Below, one piece after another: positions 35,021 to 45,246 of a DNA stretch of 64,000 nucleotides. A program made the translations under genes and the position numbers. Numbering within the stretch: position 1 is the first letter of the stretch; the number at the start of each line of letters is the position of its first letter. Source of the DNA: Legionellaceae bacterium UBA6148 (lineage in GTDB: Bacteria > Pseudomonadota > Gammaproteobacteria > Legionellales > Legionellaceae); assembly GCA_002423125.1 (NCBI GenBank), contig DIUW01000045.1:59145-123144 (forward strand), written 5' to 3'. The notes beneath the pieces were generated by a model. That model had not been told where the DNA came from. It did no database searches and worked only from the letters and a program-made list of their open reading frames with translations.

Positions 35021-36013
35021 TTAAAGATTCATCATGTATTGAGCAGTATCCAACATACGGTTTGAAAAACCCCACTCATTATCATACCACGCGATCACTT
35101 TAACCAACGAACCTAATACTTTGGTTTGTGTGGTATCAAATACAGCCGATGCAGGGTAATGATTAAAATCACAGGACACAAGTGGCTCATCATTCACATG
35201 CAAAACGGCGTTTTTTGCCTGATGCATGATGGCATTAATTTCATCCGCTGAAGTCACACGTTTTGACGTAAAGGTCAGGTCAATCACTGAAACATTCATG
35301 GTTGGAACTCGTAGTGCAAATCCGTCCAACCGCCCCGCCAGGTCGGGCAGCACCAAGCCCAAAGCACTGGCAGCTCCGGTTTTCGTTGGAATAATGGATT
35401 GCGTTGCTGAACGAGCACGATGCAAATCAGAATGTCGTCCGTCCAGTAGCATTTGATCACTGGTGTAAGCATGAACCGTATTAACCAAGCCGTACTCTAT
35501 GCCAACGGCTTCATGAAGTACTTTCGCGACGGGAGCTAAACAATTAGTCGTGCAAGACGCATTCGAAACAATGTGATGAGACGCGTTCAGTATGGACTGA
35601 TTGACACCGTACACAATGGTCGCATCTGCATTTTTTCCTGGTGCTGAAATTAAAACTTTTTTCGCCCCCGCTGCAATATGCTGCATTGCTTTATCTCTTT
35701 CGGTAAATAGACCGGTGCATTCAAGGACGACGTCAATATCCAGAGCTTTCCATGGTAATTCTGCGGGAGAGCGCTCAGAGGTAATCACGATCGAGTGACC
35801 GTCAACGATCAGTTGATTTCCAGACACATCAACTTTGCTCGAAAAACGTCCATGAGTCGAATCATAACGCGTCAAATGTGCCGTCGTATTAATTCCCGAT
35901 AAATCATTGATCGCCACAACATTAAACTCACCTTGACGATTATTTTCAAAAATAGACCGTAATATACACCGGCCAATGCGGCCATAGCCGTTAATTGCAA
36001 CACGAATGGTCAT
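35021..36013 (-). CDS. gap: Glyceraldehyde-3-phosphate dehydrogenase, type I
   Basis: 330 residues. NAD-binding VAINGYGRIGRCILRSIFE, catalytic cysteine in SNASCTTNCLAPVAKVL near residue 150, substrate motif RARSATQSIIPTKTGAA near 195, and the C-terminal WYDNEWGFSNRMLD. The presence of IVPTxTGAA-like IIPTKTGAA and the CTTNCLAP loop favours GAPDH over erythrose-4-phosphate dehydrogenase, although a tkt neighbour is found with both. Start overlaps the tkt stop by four bases. Confidence 0.93.
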   Translation of the reverse strand: MTIRVAINGYGRIGRCILRSIFENNRQGEFNVVAINDLSGINTTAHLTRYDSTHGRFSSKVDVSGNQLIVDGHSIVITSERSPAELPWKALDIDVVLECTGLFTERDKAMQHIAAGAKKVLISAPGKNADATIVYGVNQSILNASHHIVSNASCTTNCLAPVAKVLHEAVGIEYGLVNTVHAYTSDQMLLDGRHSDLHRARSATQSIIPTKTGAASALGLVLPDLAGRLDGFALRVPTMNVSVIDLTFTSKRVTSADEINAIMHQAKNAVLHVNDEPLVSCDFNHYPASAVFDTTQTKVLGSLVKVIAWYDNEWGFSNRMLDTAQYMMNL

Positions 36014-38007
36014 GCATGCTCTCCGAATTTCAAAATTGTTGTTACTATTGTTTCAACTGTGATTTCAAAAAAATCATAGACCGCCTGCAATGGTGCCGAC
36101 GCTCCAAATTGATCAATGCCTATAACGGATCCATCCAAACCAACAAAACGATACCAATATCCCGTGGCGGCCGCTTCAACGGCAACACGATTACGAATAT
36201 CCGATGGTAAAACGTGCTCTTGATAATCGCTATCTTCTGCAAGAAAACGCTCTGCACAAGGCATCGATACAACACGAACATGTATGCCCTTCTCCTTGAC
36301 TTCATTTGCCGCGGCCAATGCAAGATGTACTTCTGATCCTGTGGCAATCACAATCACATCGGGACGTTGATCAGAGTCCTGCACAATATAGGCTCCACGC
36401 GATATCAGTGCAGCACCATCCGTCGCATGAGTTAATGCGGGCAGATTTTGTCGCGATAAAAGCATACAAGACGGGCCGTGGCGATTCAAAATAGCCTGTT
36501 GCCAAGCTACGGCGGTTTCCATCAAGTCAGCCGGACGCCATACTTGAAGATTAGGCGTCATACGCAACATCGCGGCATGTTCTATGGGTTGATGCGTCGG
36601 CCCATCTTCACCTAAACCAATGGAATCATGCGTGTAGACAAAAATAACACGCTGCTTCATGAGTGCGGCCATTCTCACTGCATTCCGCGCATAATCCGCA
36701 AACGTCAAAAATGTTCCGCCATAAGGAATAAATCCACCGTGCACAGCCATGCCATTCATAATGGCAGACATCCCAAATTCACGCACCCCATAAAATAAAT
36801 AATTACCGTTGAAGTCATCATGCTGAATCGCTTGAGTTCCGGACCAATTGGTCAGATTCGAACACGTCAAATCAGCCGATCCCCCAAACAATTCCGGCAA
36901 TATCGCTGCAAACGCTTCGATACAGTGTTGCGATGCTTTACGAGTTGCAAGCGCTTTTCCACCCGCTCGAGTCGTTTCAATGAATTGATTTGATTTTTCA
37001 ATCCAGTCATCCGGTAAATCACCTTGAATTTGGCGTAAAAAATCATAATAGTCCGAAGGATGTGCTTCCTTGTATTGGTGACAACACCGGATCCATTCAT
37101 TCTCGTCCAGCTCACCTTGTTCGGTGTGGTTCCATGCGGCATAAATAGGGTCAGGAATAACAAAAGGAGGGTAAGGCCAATCTAATTTTTCGCGAATTTG
37201 TGCGATATCGGTCGCACCAAGTGGGGCACCATGAACATGTCCAGTCCCGGCCATTGCTGAGCCATATCCAATCGTGGTTTTACAGCAAATCAGCGTCGGC
37301 TTATTCGTTTCTTGACGGGCGGCAATAATAGCTCGCTCAATAGCAGCCATATCATGACCATCAACATTTTCAATCACATGCCAGTGGTACGCTTTAAATC
37401 GAGCGGGTGTATCATCCGCGAACCAAGGATCAACTTGACCATCAATCGAAATACCATTGTCATCATAAAAAGCAATCAGTTTACCAAGACCTAACGTACC
37501 TGCCAAAGAAGACACTTCATGTGAAATTCCTTCCATCAGGCAGCCATCGCCAAGAAAAACATACGTAAAATGATCAACCAAGGTCTCGGCCTTATTGAAT
37601 CGTGCAGCCAATATTTTTTCAGCAATCGCCATGCCCACCGCATTAGCAAGCCCTTGCCCCAAGGGACCGGTGGTGGTTTCAACGCCTGGCGTATGTGTCG
37701 ACTCAGGATGTCCTGGTGTTTTTGAATGTAATTGACGAAATTGTTTCAAATCATCAATACTTAATGCATAACCGCTAAGATGTAATAAAGAATACAGCAA
37801 CATTGAACCATGACCATTAGACAACACAAATCGGTCCCGATTAAACCAAAGTGGGTTTTTGGGATTGTGCTTTAAAAATTTGCTCCACAACACTGTCGCA
37901 ATATCCGCCATACCTAATGGCATGCCCGGATGCCCAGACTGAGCAAGTTCTACGGCATCAATACTCAAAAAGCGAATGGCATGGGCTAACATTCTGAGAG
38001 AGTTCAT
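36010..38007 (-). CDS. tkt: Transketolase
   Basis: 665 residues, full length. ThDP and metal motif FLGDGCLMEGISHE near residue 150, N-terminal LAQSGHPGMPLGMAD near 22, catalytic TGHVHGAPLG near 255, and the pyrimidine-domain GVREFGMSAIMNGMA near 405. It links the pentose phosphate pathway to glycolysis. First gene of the tkt-gap-pgk operon; translation of gap is coupled to it. Confidence 0.96.
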   Translation of the reverse strand: MNSLRMLAHAIRFLSIDAVELAQSGHPGMPLGMADIATVLWSKFLKHNPKNPLWFNRDRFVLSNGHGSMLLYSLLHLSGYALSIDDLKQFRQLHSKTPGHPESTHTPGVETTTGPLGQGLANAVGMAIAEKILAARFNKAETLVDHFTYVFLGDGCLMEGISHEVSSLAGTLGLGKLIAFYDDNGISIDGQVDPWFADDTPARFKAYHWHVIENVDGHDMAAIERAIIAARQETNKPTLICCKTTIGYGSAMAGTGHVHGAPLGATDIAQIREKLDWPYPPFVIPDPIYAAWNHTEQGELDENEWIRCCHQYKEAHPSDYYDFLRQIQGDLPDDWIEKSNQFIETTRAGGKALATRKASQHCIEAFAAILPELFGGSADLTCSNLTNWSGTQAIQHDDFNGNYLFYGVREFGMSAIMNGMAVHGGFIPYGGTFLTFADYARNAVRMAALMKQRVIFVYTHDSIGLGEDGPTHQPIEHAAMLRMTPNLQVWRPADLMETAVAWQQAILNRHGPSCMLLSRQNLPALTHATDGAALISRGAYIVQDSDQRPDVIVIATGSEVHLALAAANEVKEKGIHVRVVSMPCAERFLAEDSDYQEHVLPSDIRNRVAVEAAATGYWYRFVGLDGSVIGIDQFGASAPLQAVYDFFEITVETIVTTILKFGEHA

Positions 38008-38079
38008 TTATACTCTTAAGAAATTAACAGGGGGACTATTGTCACTCAGAAACATACTTTGGGCAAGTATACCAAACGT

Positions 38080-41000
38080 TTAAACCACCAAAACACGAGT
38101 TGGTTCAGCTTTGATTTGCTGATTTTCTCCAAACACTCTATCCCTAAAAAATAAAGTTCGACGGCCTAATGCTCCACGAGAAAGAGTGTTCATTTCACTA
38201 GAAGTGAGGGTAAGGTCAACGTGCGTAATGTTCGCATTTCCTGATGGTGATTTCTTCAGTGTATCCACTACCTTTTGAGCAACTTGAATTTTAGTTTCAA
38301 GAAGTCGCTCTTTCATACACGTCAATAATTGACCCAATATTCCTTTAAACACCTGTAGTATTTTATAAAACCAATGCCTAGGGCGCTCTTGTATTTTTTC
38401 TTGAATATAATCTTCAAGAACTTTTTGCAGTTCTTTTTTCAGAATGTCAAACATTCTAACCATTTTTTGTTCTTCAGTTTCCTCTTGAGAAGAAGGGGTT
38501 TTTATCGGCGAAGGAGAAGGAGCGGGATCGACAGTATGAAATGGCGGAAGTAGCGCGCTCTCTGTCAATGATGGACGACTCACTCTCGCTGCTCTGGAAT
38601 GGACAGGTACCGCAACCGGCTGTTTTACAACGTGCTGAGAGAATTGATTTTTCAGCTCTCTTAAAATGACTTTACAATAACTCGACTGCTTAACGTCCTC
38701 TTCTTTTCTCTCCGAGGTCTCACCGTTTATCAACTCCAATTGACGAAAAAATTCATACGTATCCAATGAAAAATTATCAGCCAACACTAAGTTATCGATA
38801 TGTTGAATCGAGAGCCCAATTAATTTCAAATATTTTTCAAGCTTACTTTTTTTCAATTGACTTAAAAAATGTGGATCTATGGGTAGGTTCGGGCGATGCT
38901 CAATCAGTGTCTGTTGTATTTTAATAAAATATTGTTTAGAAAATTCATACCGTTTTTTAGTTTTTTCTATTTTTTCAGCACGAATCGGAGCCATATCAAC
39001 CTGAGACAAAATGCGTTGATAGGTTCTAATAAAATTGGTTGGCTCTTTATTAAATAATTGAATAAATTTTTTCTCAATGCGATCCACTTGTTTGGTCAAC
39101 TCATGTTTTCTTAATTCAGTAAAATCAGGAGCCGCTACAATATGAGTAATCTCATCCAGTGATTGCCTAAAGATGCTCAAATTATCAAGCAAAGCATGCA
39201 CCATCTCCATAACAACGTCTTTTGAGGTTCGATCCAACAAGCCATCAAACGATAAATATTGCTCAATCAATTGCGTTTCTTCTGCAAATTGCTGATACGC
39301 ATCGTCTACATACTGCAAACATTCCATTAGAAATGCCTGAAACGATTTAAACTGTAAAAAACTTCGGTAATTTTGTGTCAATTCACTAATGCAGTCTAAT
39401 AATTCAGTTATTTGTGTCATTTTATACTGTTTGCTTGGAAGACTATCAACTGCTAAAGCGGCGGTAGGCGTCAATTTTGATAAATACGGTGATAACCTCC
39501 AATGGTAGTCATAATCACCCAGCTTCAGTTGAGGCGGAGGCAACGAATTTGCCTGTGCGGCATCATTAATTTGTTGCACCTGATCTTTTCCAGAAGAAAA
39601 AAGACTATCCTCTGGCTCCGCTATTTTGTCCATGCAATTTAAATCAACCGCAGTCCGAAAATCAGCGATGGCTAGAGTCAATAATGGAATCAGCCTTGAT
39701 GCCGTTAACTTAGGTAGTTTTTTTAGCAATAAAGAATTTGATGTCTCGTTGAGTAGCTCAATGTTAATTTGTTCTATTGGTTCAATATAATGTTTACTGA
39801 ATTTTTTCAATTCCCAAGCAATGAAATCACCATCCTCACCAGCCTCTGGACATTGACGTAGAGAGACGACCAACTGCTTCCGCTGACTTCGTGTCAAATG
39901 ACAAAATACAATGAAAATATCAATCACTGTTTTTACTTGTGGATTAATATACGTTTTAGCTAAAAAACTATTGGGTATTTTTCTGCGTTCTAAATCAAAC
40001 TTTAAAAGGAAAACAGGATTTTTGTTCAGGAGAGCATTTAATACACTGATTGTATCAACAATATCCGCGGCAGCTAATTTGTCAGGATATTGCGTTTTAG
40101 TTTTTACATCAATTTTATTAAACAAAAATTTAAAGAGACTCGTATCGAGTCCTCGAAGGACACGATGTGCACTGTTGGTTAGATCTTTTAGATTAAATTG
40201 GCGTAGTTTCTCGAGGAGAAAACCAACTTGTAGTGAATGACATCGCAACTCAACATGCTTAATCATTCTGATTAAATTATTTTTATCAGAATTAATTTGC
40301 AAAGGACCGGGTACGACTCTATCGTCCAAATATTGATTCAACAAGGTATTGAATTGCTCACATATTTTAAAGCTTTCACTCACCGTTAAACTAAAACCCG
40401 TTTCACAATCAATTGGGTGCTGGATACTCCATAAAATATTAAACAGTACCGTAAGGATTACCCGAGGCGCTCTGCGCGCATTAAGATAGTTGTCTCCTTG
40501 GTACCTCGATCTGAAAAAATCGAGGAATTCACTATCCATCTCAAAATCATCCGCCATATTTTGCATGACTTGAATTGCTTTTGAATGGAACAAAAGATTA
40601 ATCGCGATACGAGCCTCGTCTAATGCACGAGGACTTGCAATAGGATGCTTTAATTGATTCATCGCATATAGCGGCAAAGCACAGTAACGTTTTGTTCGAG
40701 GATCATCCTCATTCCGAACCAGCTTTACGCCACTGTATGCAAATAAAAGCGGATGTTGTTCAAGCTTATTAAAAAAACCTGCAACGACTTTCTCTTCCTC
40801 CGATAAATCCTTCGATTCAAGATGTCCTGGGATCGTAAAGGAAGCCATGCCGACCTGAAACTCCTCTTCAAACCTTTTTCGCTGATCTCTCATTGTGGCA
40901 AGTTGCCCTGAAATCACTTTGTATGCGATCACAATTCCCTTTACTGCCGCCTCGATGATGGCTGAGTTTGAAGAAATGAGATTCGACGCTTCGGTTGCAG

Positions 41001-41169
41001 CTCCTGTTTTGGCATACATCGCCAGATGCTCTTGTGCTGTTTGCACCATCACAGATTCACTGAGATGATCGGCACTATTGCTTGAATTACTTTTATACAA
41101 CATAGGGATGACCCCTGCCCGTATGGCAAGTGCAACGCTATCAGCGGAGGAAGGCATGATGATCTCCAT
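38080..41169 (-). CDS. Large helical protein of unknown function, effector candidate
   Basis: About 1030 residues; ATG 41169 (MEIIMPSS) and ATG 41157 are both plausible starts. No domain is recognised. The sequence is mostly predicted helix, with charged segments suggestive of coiled coil near residues 700-800 (KKFIQLFNKEP, EKIEKTKKRYEFSKQY), a Pro/Ser-rich linker near 905 (PAPSPSPIKTPSS), and an amphipathic basic helical stretch near 950 (WFYKILQVFKGILGQLL). There is no signal peptide or clear transmembrane helix. Size, composition and taxonomy fit a translocated effector, but the window has no secretion genes to support this. Divergent from the next unknown gene with a palindrome between. 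Confidence 0.7.
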   Translation of the reverse strand: MEIIMPSSADSVALAIRAGVIPMLYKSNSSNSADHLSESVMVQTAQEHLAMYAKTGAATEASNLISSNSAIIEAAVKGIVIAYKVISGQLATMRDQRKRFEEEFQVGMASFTIPGHLESKDLSEEEKVVAGFFNKLEQHPLLFAYSGVKLVRNEDDPRTKRYCALPLYAMNQLKHPIASPRALDEARIAINLLFHSKAIQVMQNMADDFEMDSEFLDFFRSRYQGDNYLNARRAPRVILTVLFNILWSIQHPIDCETGFSLTVSESFKICEQFNTLLNQYLDDRVVPGPLQINSDKNNLIRMIKHVELRCHSLQVGFLLEKLRQFNLKDLTNSAHRVLRGLDTSLFKFLFNKIDVKTKTQYPDKLAAADIVDTISVLNALLNKNPVFLLKFDLERRKIPNSFLAKTYINPQVKTVIDIFIVFCHLTRSQRKQLVVSLRQCPEAGEDGDFIAWELKKFSKHYIEPIEQINIELLNETSNSLLLKKLPKLTASRLIPLLTLAIADFRTAVDLNCMDKIAEPEDSLFSSGKDQVQQINDAAQANSLPPPQLKLGDYDYHWRLSPYLSKLTPTAALAVDSLPSKQYKMTQITELLDCISELTQNYRSFLQFKSFQAFLMECLQYVDDAYQQFAEETQLIEQYLSFDGLLDRTSKDVVMEMVHALLDNLSIFRQSLDEITHIVAAPDFTELRKHELTKQVDRIEKKFIQLFNKEPTNFIRTYQRILSQVDMAPIRAEKIEKTKKRYEFSKQYFIKIQQTLIEHRPNLPIDPHFLSQLKKSKLEKYLKLIGLSIQHIDNLVLADNFSLDTYEFFRQLELINGETSERKEEDVKQSSYCKVILRELKNQFSQHVVKQPVAVPVHSRAARVSRPSLTESALLPPFHTVDPAPSPSPIKTPSSQEETEEQKMVRMFDILKKELQKVLEDYIQEKIQERPRHWFYKILQVFKGILGQLLTCMKERLLETKIQVAQKVVDTLKKSPSGNANITHVDLTLTSSEMNTLSRGALGRRTLFFRDRVFGENQQIKAEPTRVLVV

Positions 41170-41204
41170 ATACATGATCCTAGACATACAGTCTACACAT
41201 CAAT

Positions 41205-41256
41205 GGGAGTCTGGACAACGCTGCATGCAAAAAGACGCATGCAGCATTGTCCAAAT
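41205..41256. repeat. Family-4 palindrome, single copy
   Basis: GGAGTCTGGACAACGCTGCA, centre AAAAAGAC, then GCATGCAGCATTGTCCAAAT. The ACGCTGC stem version. It occupies the intergenic space between two divergent unknown genes, so it may overlap their promoters. Confidence 0.85.
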
Positions 41257-41274
41257 GAAAAAACAATTGCCTTG

Positions 41275-42618
41275 ATGCTTACTTTATGTAATAATTATCA
41301 TATTTGGTTAAAAGGCGCGCAAATGGGGGCTGTTTTAGAGCGACTAGAGCGATCATTTCAATTCCATGTAGACACACAAGAGTCTAAAGAAGCAATCGCT
41401 CTCTCACTAAAAAATGTACTATCCAACGAGTCACGCACTCAATTAATCCTTCATCATGCCAAAATTAATTTCGAGTACAACGTTCTTTGTTCAAAAATAG
41501 CACTTGAATTCCAGTCCACCACCGCCGTACATTCCCTTCTCGAACAAATGAAAGACGCTCTTAAAACAGCAGAACTCTTGGAAATTATTTATCGCGATTA
41601 TTTAGACGTCCCTCGTGAAGTTGCGCGTCTACGAAAAGAGCAACGACTCATTCGGCAATGGCTGGGTATAGCAGGCGATCCAAATGACGTTCAATCGCAA
41701 AAAAGATATGCCAGTGAATTCATTCGAGGGAATACCGTTTTCGTCAATTTACCACGATTATTTTCTGTCCGTCTCAGACGACTGCTGGTCGCAATGTCGG
41801 CCGTTACCGATAGATCGTCATCCTATCGAGACATAATAAACCGTATTGATCGCTATGCTGGTCCATTTTTCAATCGTCTTGCTTGCGTTTATTTTATTCC
41901 ACGAATCGCCAATAACCTGGTCATGATGATTAAACACACCATGCAACATCCTTGGATGAGTGATGACGAAAAATGCCTAGACTGGCAAACGCGTTTTCGC
42001 ATTCAATTTAATTCACGCTGGCAAGATCTCTCGAATGATCTACCTTGGATGGCGGCCAATGTGGCCGGTTGGTTAGCCCTCACAGGAACATTACTCCCTT
42101 GGGGAATCGTATTATTAATTGGAATACAACTCTATGAGGTTCTGCAAACGTGCGCGTTATACTTAGTGGATCAGCACAATCTGAAGTTACAACGTGCCGA
42201 ATATGAAAAACTACTTCTCAATACCGTCGCAGGATCGGAAGAACACAAAAAAATGGCGGGCTACATCAAACACTTTGATGCGCGTATCGACTATGAAGAA
42301 AAACGACTATGGCTTCTGATTCGTAATGCCCTTGTACTCTTTGTCGCAATTTCATTAGCAGCACCCCTTTTTTCTCCTTGGTTTGCAGTCCTCGGCGGAG
42401 TCATCGCAGTATTGATCTCAATCAAAGGCTACAAAGACAAAATCGCACTTGAAGCAAAAAAACCGGGTGGAAATTTGTTTGCTCTACTCCAATCAACCCC
42501 TGATCCAACGTCTAAGCCGACACCCAGTAACACCGGGTTTTTTTCTAAACCCAAAGACATATCTGGACCACAAGAAGAGTGTCTTGTGATGAATCAGGGC
42601 AACAACACGGGTGGGTAG
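41275..42618 (+). CDS. Membrane protein of unknown function
   Basis: 447 residues if it starts at ATG 41275 (MLTLCNNYHIW), or 431 from ATG 41323 (MGAVLERLERS); the longer open frame is translated repeat DNA. The N-terminal 250 residues are soluble and helical (DYLDVPREVARLRKEQRLIR). Two hydrophobic hairpins follow: AGWLALTGTLLPWGIVLLIG near residue 285 and ALVLFVAISLAAPLFSPWFA near 370. The C-terminal tail is polar and disordered, ending QEECLVMNQGNNTGG. No homologue recognised; it may work with the large divergent protein. Acidic residues near the C-terminus fit, weakly, a translocation signal. Confidence 0.6.
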   Translation: MLTLCNNYHIWLKGAQMGAVLERLERSFQFHVDTQESKEAIALSLKNVLSNESRTQLILHHAKINFEYNVLCSKIALEFQSTTAVHSLLEQMKDALKTAELLEIIYRDYLDVPREVARLRKEQRLIRQWLGIAGDPNDVQSQKRYASEFIRGNTVFVNLPRLFSVRLRRLLVAMSAVTDRSSSYRDIINRIDRYAGPFFNRLACVYFIPRIANNLVMMIKHTMQHPWMSDDEKCLDWQTRFRIQFNSRWQDLSNDLPWMAANVAGWLALTGTLLPWGIVLLIGIQLYEVLQTCALYLVDQHNLKLQRAEYEKLLLNTVAGSEEHKKMAGYIKHFDARIDYEEKRLWLLIRNALVLFVAISLAAPLFSPWFAVLGGVIAVLISIKGYKDKIALEAKKPGGNLFALLQSTPDPTSKPTPSNTGFFSKPKDISGPQEECLVMNQGNNTGG

Positions 42619-42748
42619 ATGTCTTCTTCCGAGACACTCTTTTTATTATTTTTTGACTTAGAGATCTGCTGCACCCGGGTGCCCCACTACCTCGAGTCCG
42701 GGTTATCTGATAAGATTTGATCAATTTTCTTAACTAGAGACCTTCTTC

Positions 42749-44767
42749 ATGACAACTCATTTACCAGAATTCAATGCTCTCAATCTCGACCATTATGCCG
42801 ATCAACTGGGTGAGCAACTTGACTCTCATTTACAACAAATCGACGTCCTCCTCCGCCAAGAAAAACCCTTCACCTGGGATAATCTCATGCAACCCATGGA
42901 AGACATGGATGATCGTATCGAACGTTTTTGGTCGCCGCTATCTCACTTACACTCCGTGATGAACTCCCCCAAGCTACGTGAATGTTACCAATCCTGTTTG
43001 CCGAAACTCTCCGCTTATGACACCGCAATAGGGCATAACAAGACCCTGTATGACGCCATAAAATCAATTGATAAGCAGCAACTGAACGCCACTCAAAAAA
43101 AAATAATTGAGGATCAAATACAATCGTTTGAACTATCGGGCGTAGCGCTTTCACCAGAAAAAAAACAGCGTTTTGAAGCCATTGACGCGCGACTATCAGA
43201 GCTCTCTAATCAATACGAAAATCATGTTTTAGATGCAACACAAGCATTCATTTTACCCATTACCGATGAGGCTCGTTTAAAAGGGCTACCAGAACATGCG
43301 ATCCATGCAGCAAAAACATTAGCTGAAGAGAAAAAACAACCGGGCTGGTTGATATCTCTCGATATTCCAAGCTATCTCGCGGTGATGACCTATGCCGAAG
43401 AACGCACGCTTCGCGAAGAAATTTATAACGCTTATGTGACGCGCGCATCGGATCAAGGCCCATGTGCAAATCAATTTGACAATACTCCAGTCATGAATGA
43501 ATTATTGACCCTTCGTCAAGAAAAAGCCAACTTGCTTGGTTTTAAAAATTATGCCGAGTTATCGATTGCAACTAAAATGGTTGAATCAACCGATCAGGTC
43601 ATTGATTTTTTAAATGATTTGGTAAAAAAAGGTCACTCACAAGCCCAAAATGAATTTAATGACCTCGTGACGTTCTCAGAGAAAAATTTCCCAATGAAAA
43701 CGCTAGCGCCATGGGATATTGCCTATCTATCTGAGAAAAAAAGACAAGCCTGCTTCAGTATCTCCCAAGAGGAGTTGCGCACTTACTTTCCACTCCCCCG
43801 CGTCATGAAAGGACTATTTTTTATTGTGGAGCGGTTATATGGCATGCATTTAGAGGAAGTGAACGATGTTGATGTTTGGCATCCCGATGTTCAATGCTAT
43901 CGAATCCTCGATGCCCAACACAATCCACGCGGTATGATTTATATGGATCTGTTTGCACGACAAAACAAACGCGGTGGCGCATGGATGGACTCCTTCCAAA
44001 GTCGTCGCAAGCTGGCAGATGGCACGGTTCAAATTCCGATTGCGTCACTTAATTGTAATTTTGCAAAACCCGTTGCCAATAAACTGCCCACGTTGTCGCA
44101 TGATGAATTACTGACGTTATTTCATGAGTTTGGCCACTGCTTGCATCATGTATTAACTCAGGTCGACTACCTCAGTGCTTCAGGTATCAACGGCGTTGAA
44201 TGGGACGCAGTTGAATTGCCAAGTCAATTTTTTGAGAATTGGTGCTGGGAAGAGGACGCATTATCGCAATTAGCAGAGCATGTCGATACTCACGAGCCAC
44301 TTCCTCACAGCCTATTTGAAAAACTCATTGCGGTAAAAAACTTTCAATCGGCAATGGGGATGATGCGTCAATTAGAATTTTCTTTATTTGATTTTCTCAT
44401 TCATCAAAACAACAGCACAAATCCGTCAGAAATGATCGACACCATTTTAGCTGGGGTACGAAGCAAGACCGCTGTCGTACCGATAGTACCCTATAACCGA
44501 TCGCAACACAGTTTCTCTCATATTTTTGCAGGCGGTTATGCAGCAGGATATTACAGCTACAAATGGGCGGAGGTTTTATCCAGTGATGCATTTTCACGAT
44601 TTGAGGAGGAAGGCGTATTCAACCCGAAAACAGGACAGGAATTTTTACACAACATTCTTGAAGTCGGCAGCTCATGCAACGCTCATGAAGCCTTCGAGCG
44701 CTTCAGAGGTAGAAAAGCAACGGTTGATGCACTATTGAGACATAATGGTATATTGATAGGCTCTTAG
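42749..44767 (+). CDS. prlC: Oligopeptidase A (M3 metallopeptidase)
   Basis: 672 residues, full length. The zinc motif LFHEFGHCLHH is near residue 458, with the downstream glutamate in GVEWDAVELPSQFFENW near 485. It degrades short peptides in the cytoplasm, including signal-peptide fragments. AGAGACC precedes ATG 42749. The stop overlaps the convergent minus-strand gene by four bases. Confidence 0.95.
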   Translation: MTTHLPEFNALNLDHYADQLGEQLDSHLQQIDVLLRQEKPFTWDNLMQPMEDMDDRIERFWSPLSHLHSVMNSPKLRECYQSCLPKLSAYDTAIGHNKTLYDAIKSIDKQQLNATQKKIIEDQIQSFELSGVALSPEKKQRFEAIDARLSELSNQYENHVLDATQAFILPITDEARLKGLPEHAIHAAKTLAEEKKQPGWLISLDIPSYLAVMTYAEERTLREEIYNAYVTRASDQGPCANQFDNTPVMNELLTLRQEKANLLGFKNYAELSIATKMVESTDQVIDFLNDLVKKGHSQAQNEFNDLVTFSEKNFPMKTLAPWDIAYLSEKKRQACFSISQEELRTYFPLPRVMKGLFFIVERLYGMHLEEVNDVDVWHPDVQCYRILDAQHNPRGMIYMDLFARQNKRGGAWMDSFQSRRKLADGTVQIPIASLNCNFAKPVANKLPTLSHDELLTLFHEFGHCLHHVLTQVDYLSASGINGVEWDAVELPSQFFENWCWEEDALSQLAEHVDTHEPLPHSLFEKLIAVKNFQSAMGMMRQLEFSLFDFLIHQNNSTNPSEMIDTILAGVRSKTAVVPIVPYNRSQHSFSHIFAGGYAAGYYSYKWAEVLSSDAFSRFEEEGVFNPKTGQEFLHNILEVGSSCNAHEAFERFRGRKATVDALLRHNGILIGS

Positions 44768-45231
44768 GACGGTGTCCTTCTGGGTGCTTCACTGAATGAC
44801 TCAGCCCCTGCTGTTCCAGAGTTTAAAAAATTAAACCGAGGAAGAAGACGAGGCGATCGAAGCAGTCCGTTCGCATCGACTGGAGAACGTACCGGCATCG
44901 ACACCGGCTTTGAATCATGTGGAGCATCCAAATCAAGTACTATTTCAGTAAATGACCCGTTTTGAGGCATTTCCAGATCGCGGGGATTCGATTCATGAAC
45001 AATGGTCAGATCCCTTGAAGGCTCGCTATTATGTGGATCAATATGCGGCTTTGGATGGCTAAAGGGGCGTTGAGATCGAGAATCGCTTTGCTCATCTTGC
45101 TCCCATGAACCTTGAAATTGCTGCCTCGATCGTTCTTTGAGCTCCCCAACTCTTTTTAACACGGAGGAATGATTCATATTGGATGTTTCTTGTCCTGCTA
45201 TAGGAGGTAACTCAACTATATTTCTTCTCAT
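44764..45231 (-). CDS. Disordered small protein of unknown function
   Basis: 155 residues from ATG 45231, which has a strong AAGGAG 10 bases upstream. The sequence is polar and low in hydrophobic residues (QDEQSDSRSQRPFSHPKPHI, PHDSKPVSMPVRSPVDANG), so it is probably unfolded. No domain is recognised. The C-terminus, GTAGAESFSEAPRRTPS, has small and acidic residues like several Dot/Icm signals, but that is weak evidence. The ribosome site overlaps the stop region of the truncated amidohydrolase gene upstream. Confidence 0.55.
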   Translation of the reverse strand: MRRNIVELPPIAGQETSNMNHSSVLKRVGELKERSRQQFQGSWEQDEQSDSRSQRPFSHPKPHIDPHNSEPSRDLTIVHESNPRDLEMPQNGSFTEIVLDLDAPHDSKPVSMPVRSPVDANGLLRSPRLLPRFNFLNSGTAGAESFSEAPRRTPS

Positions 45232-45246
45232 GTTTAAATACTCCTT

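Noticed and set aside
35021..36013. Erythrose-4-phosphate dehydrogenase (epd) instead of gap
   Set aside because: The CTTNCLAP and KTGAA contexts and the gap-pgk pairing fit GAPDH, and no pdxB/fda context for epd is present.
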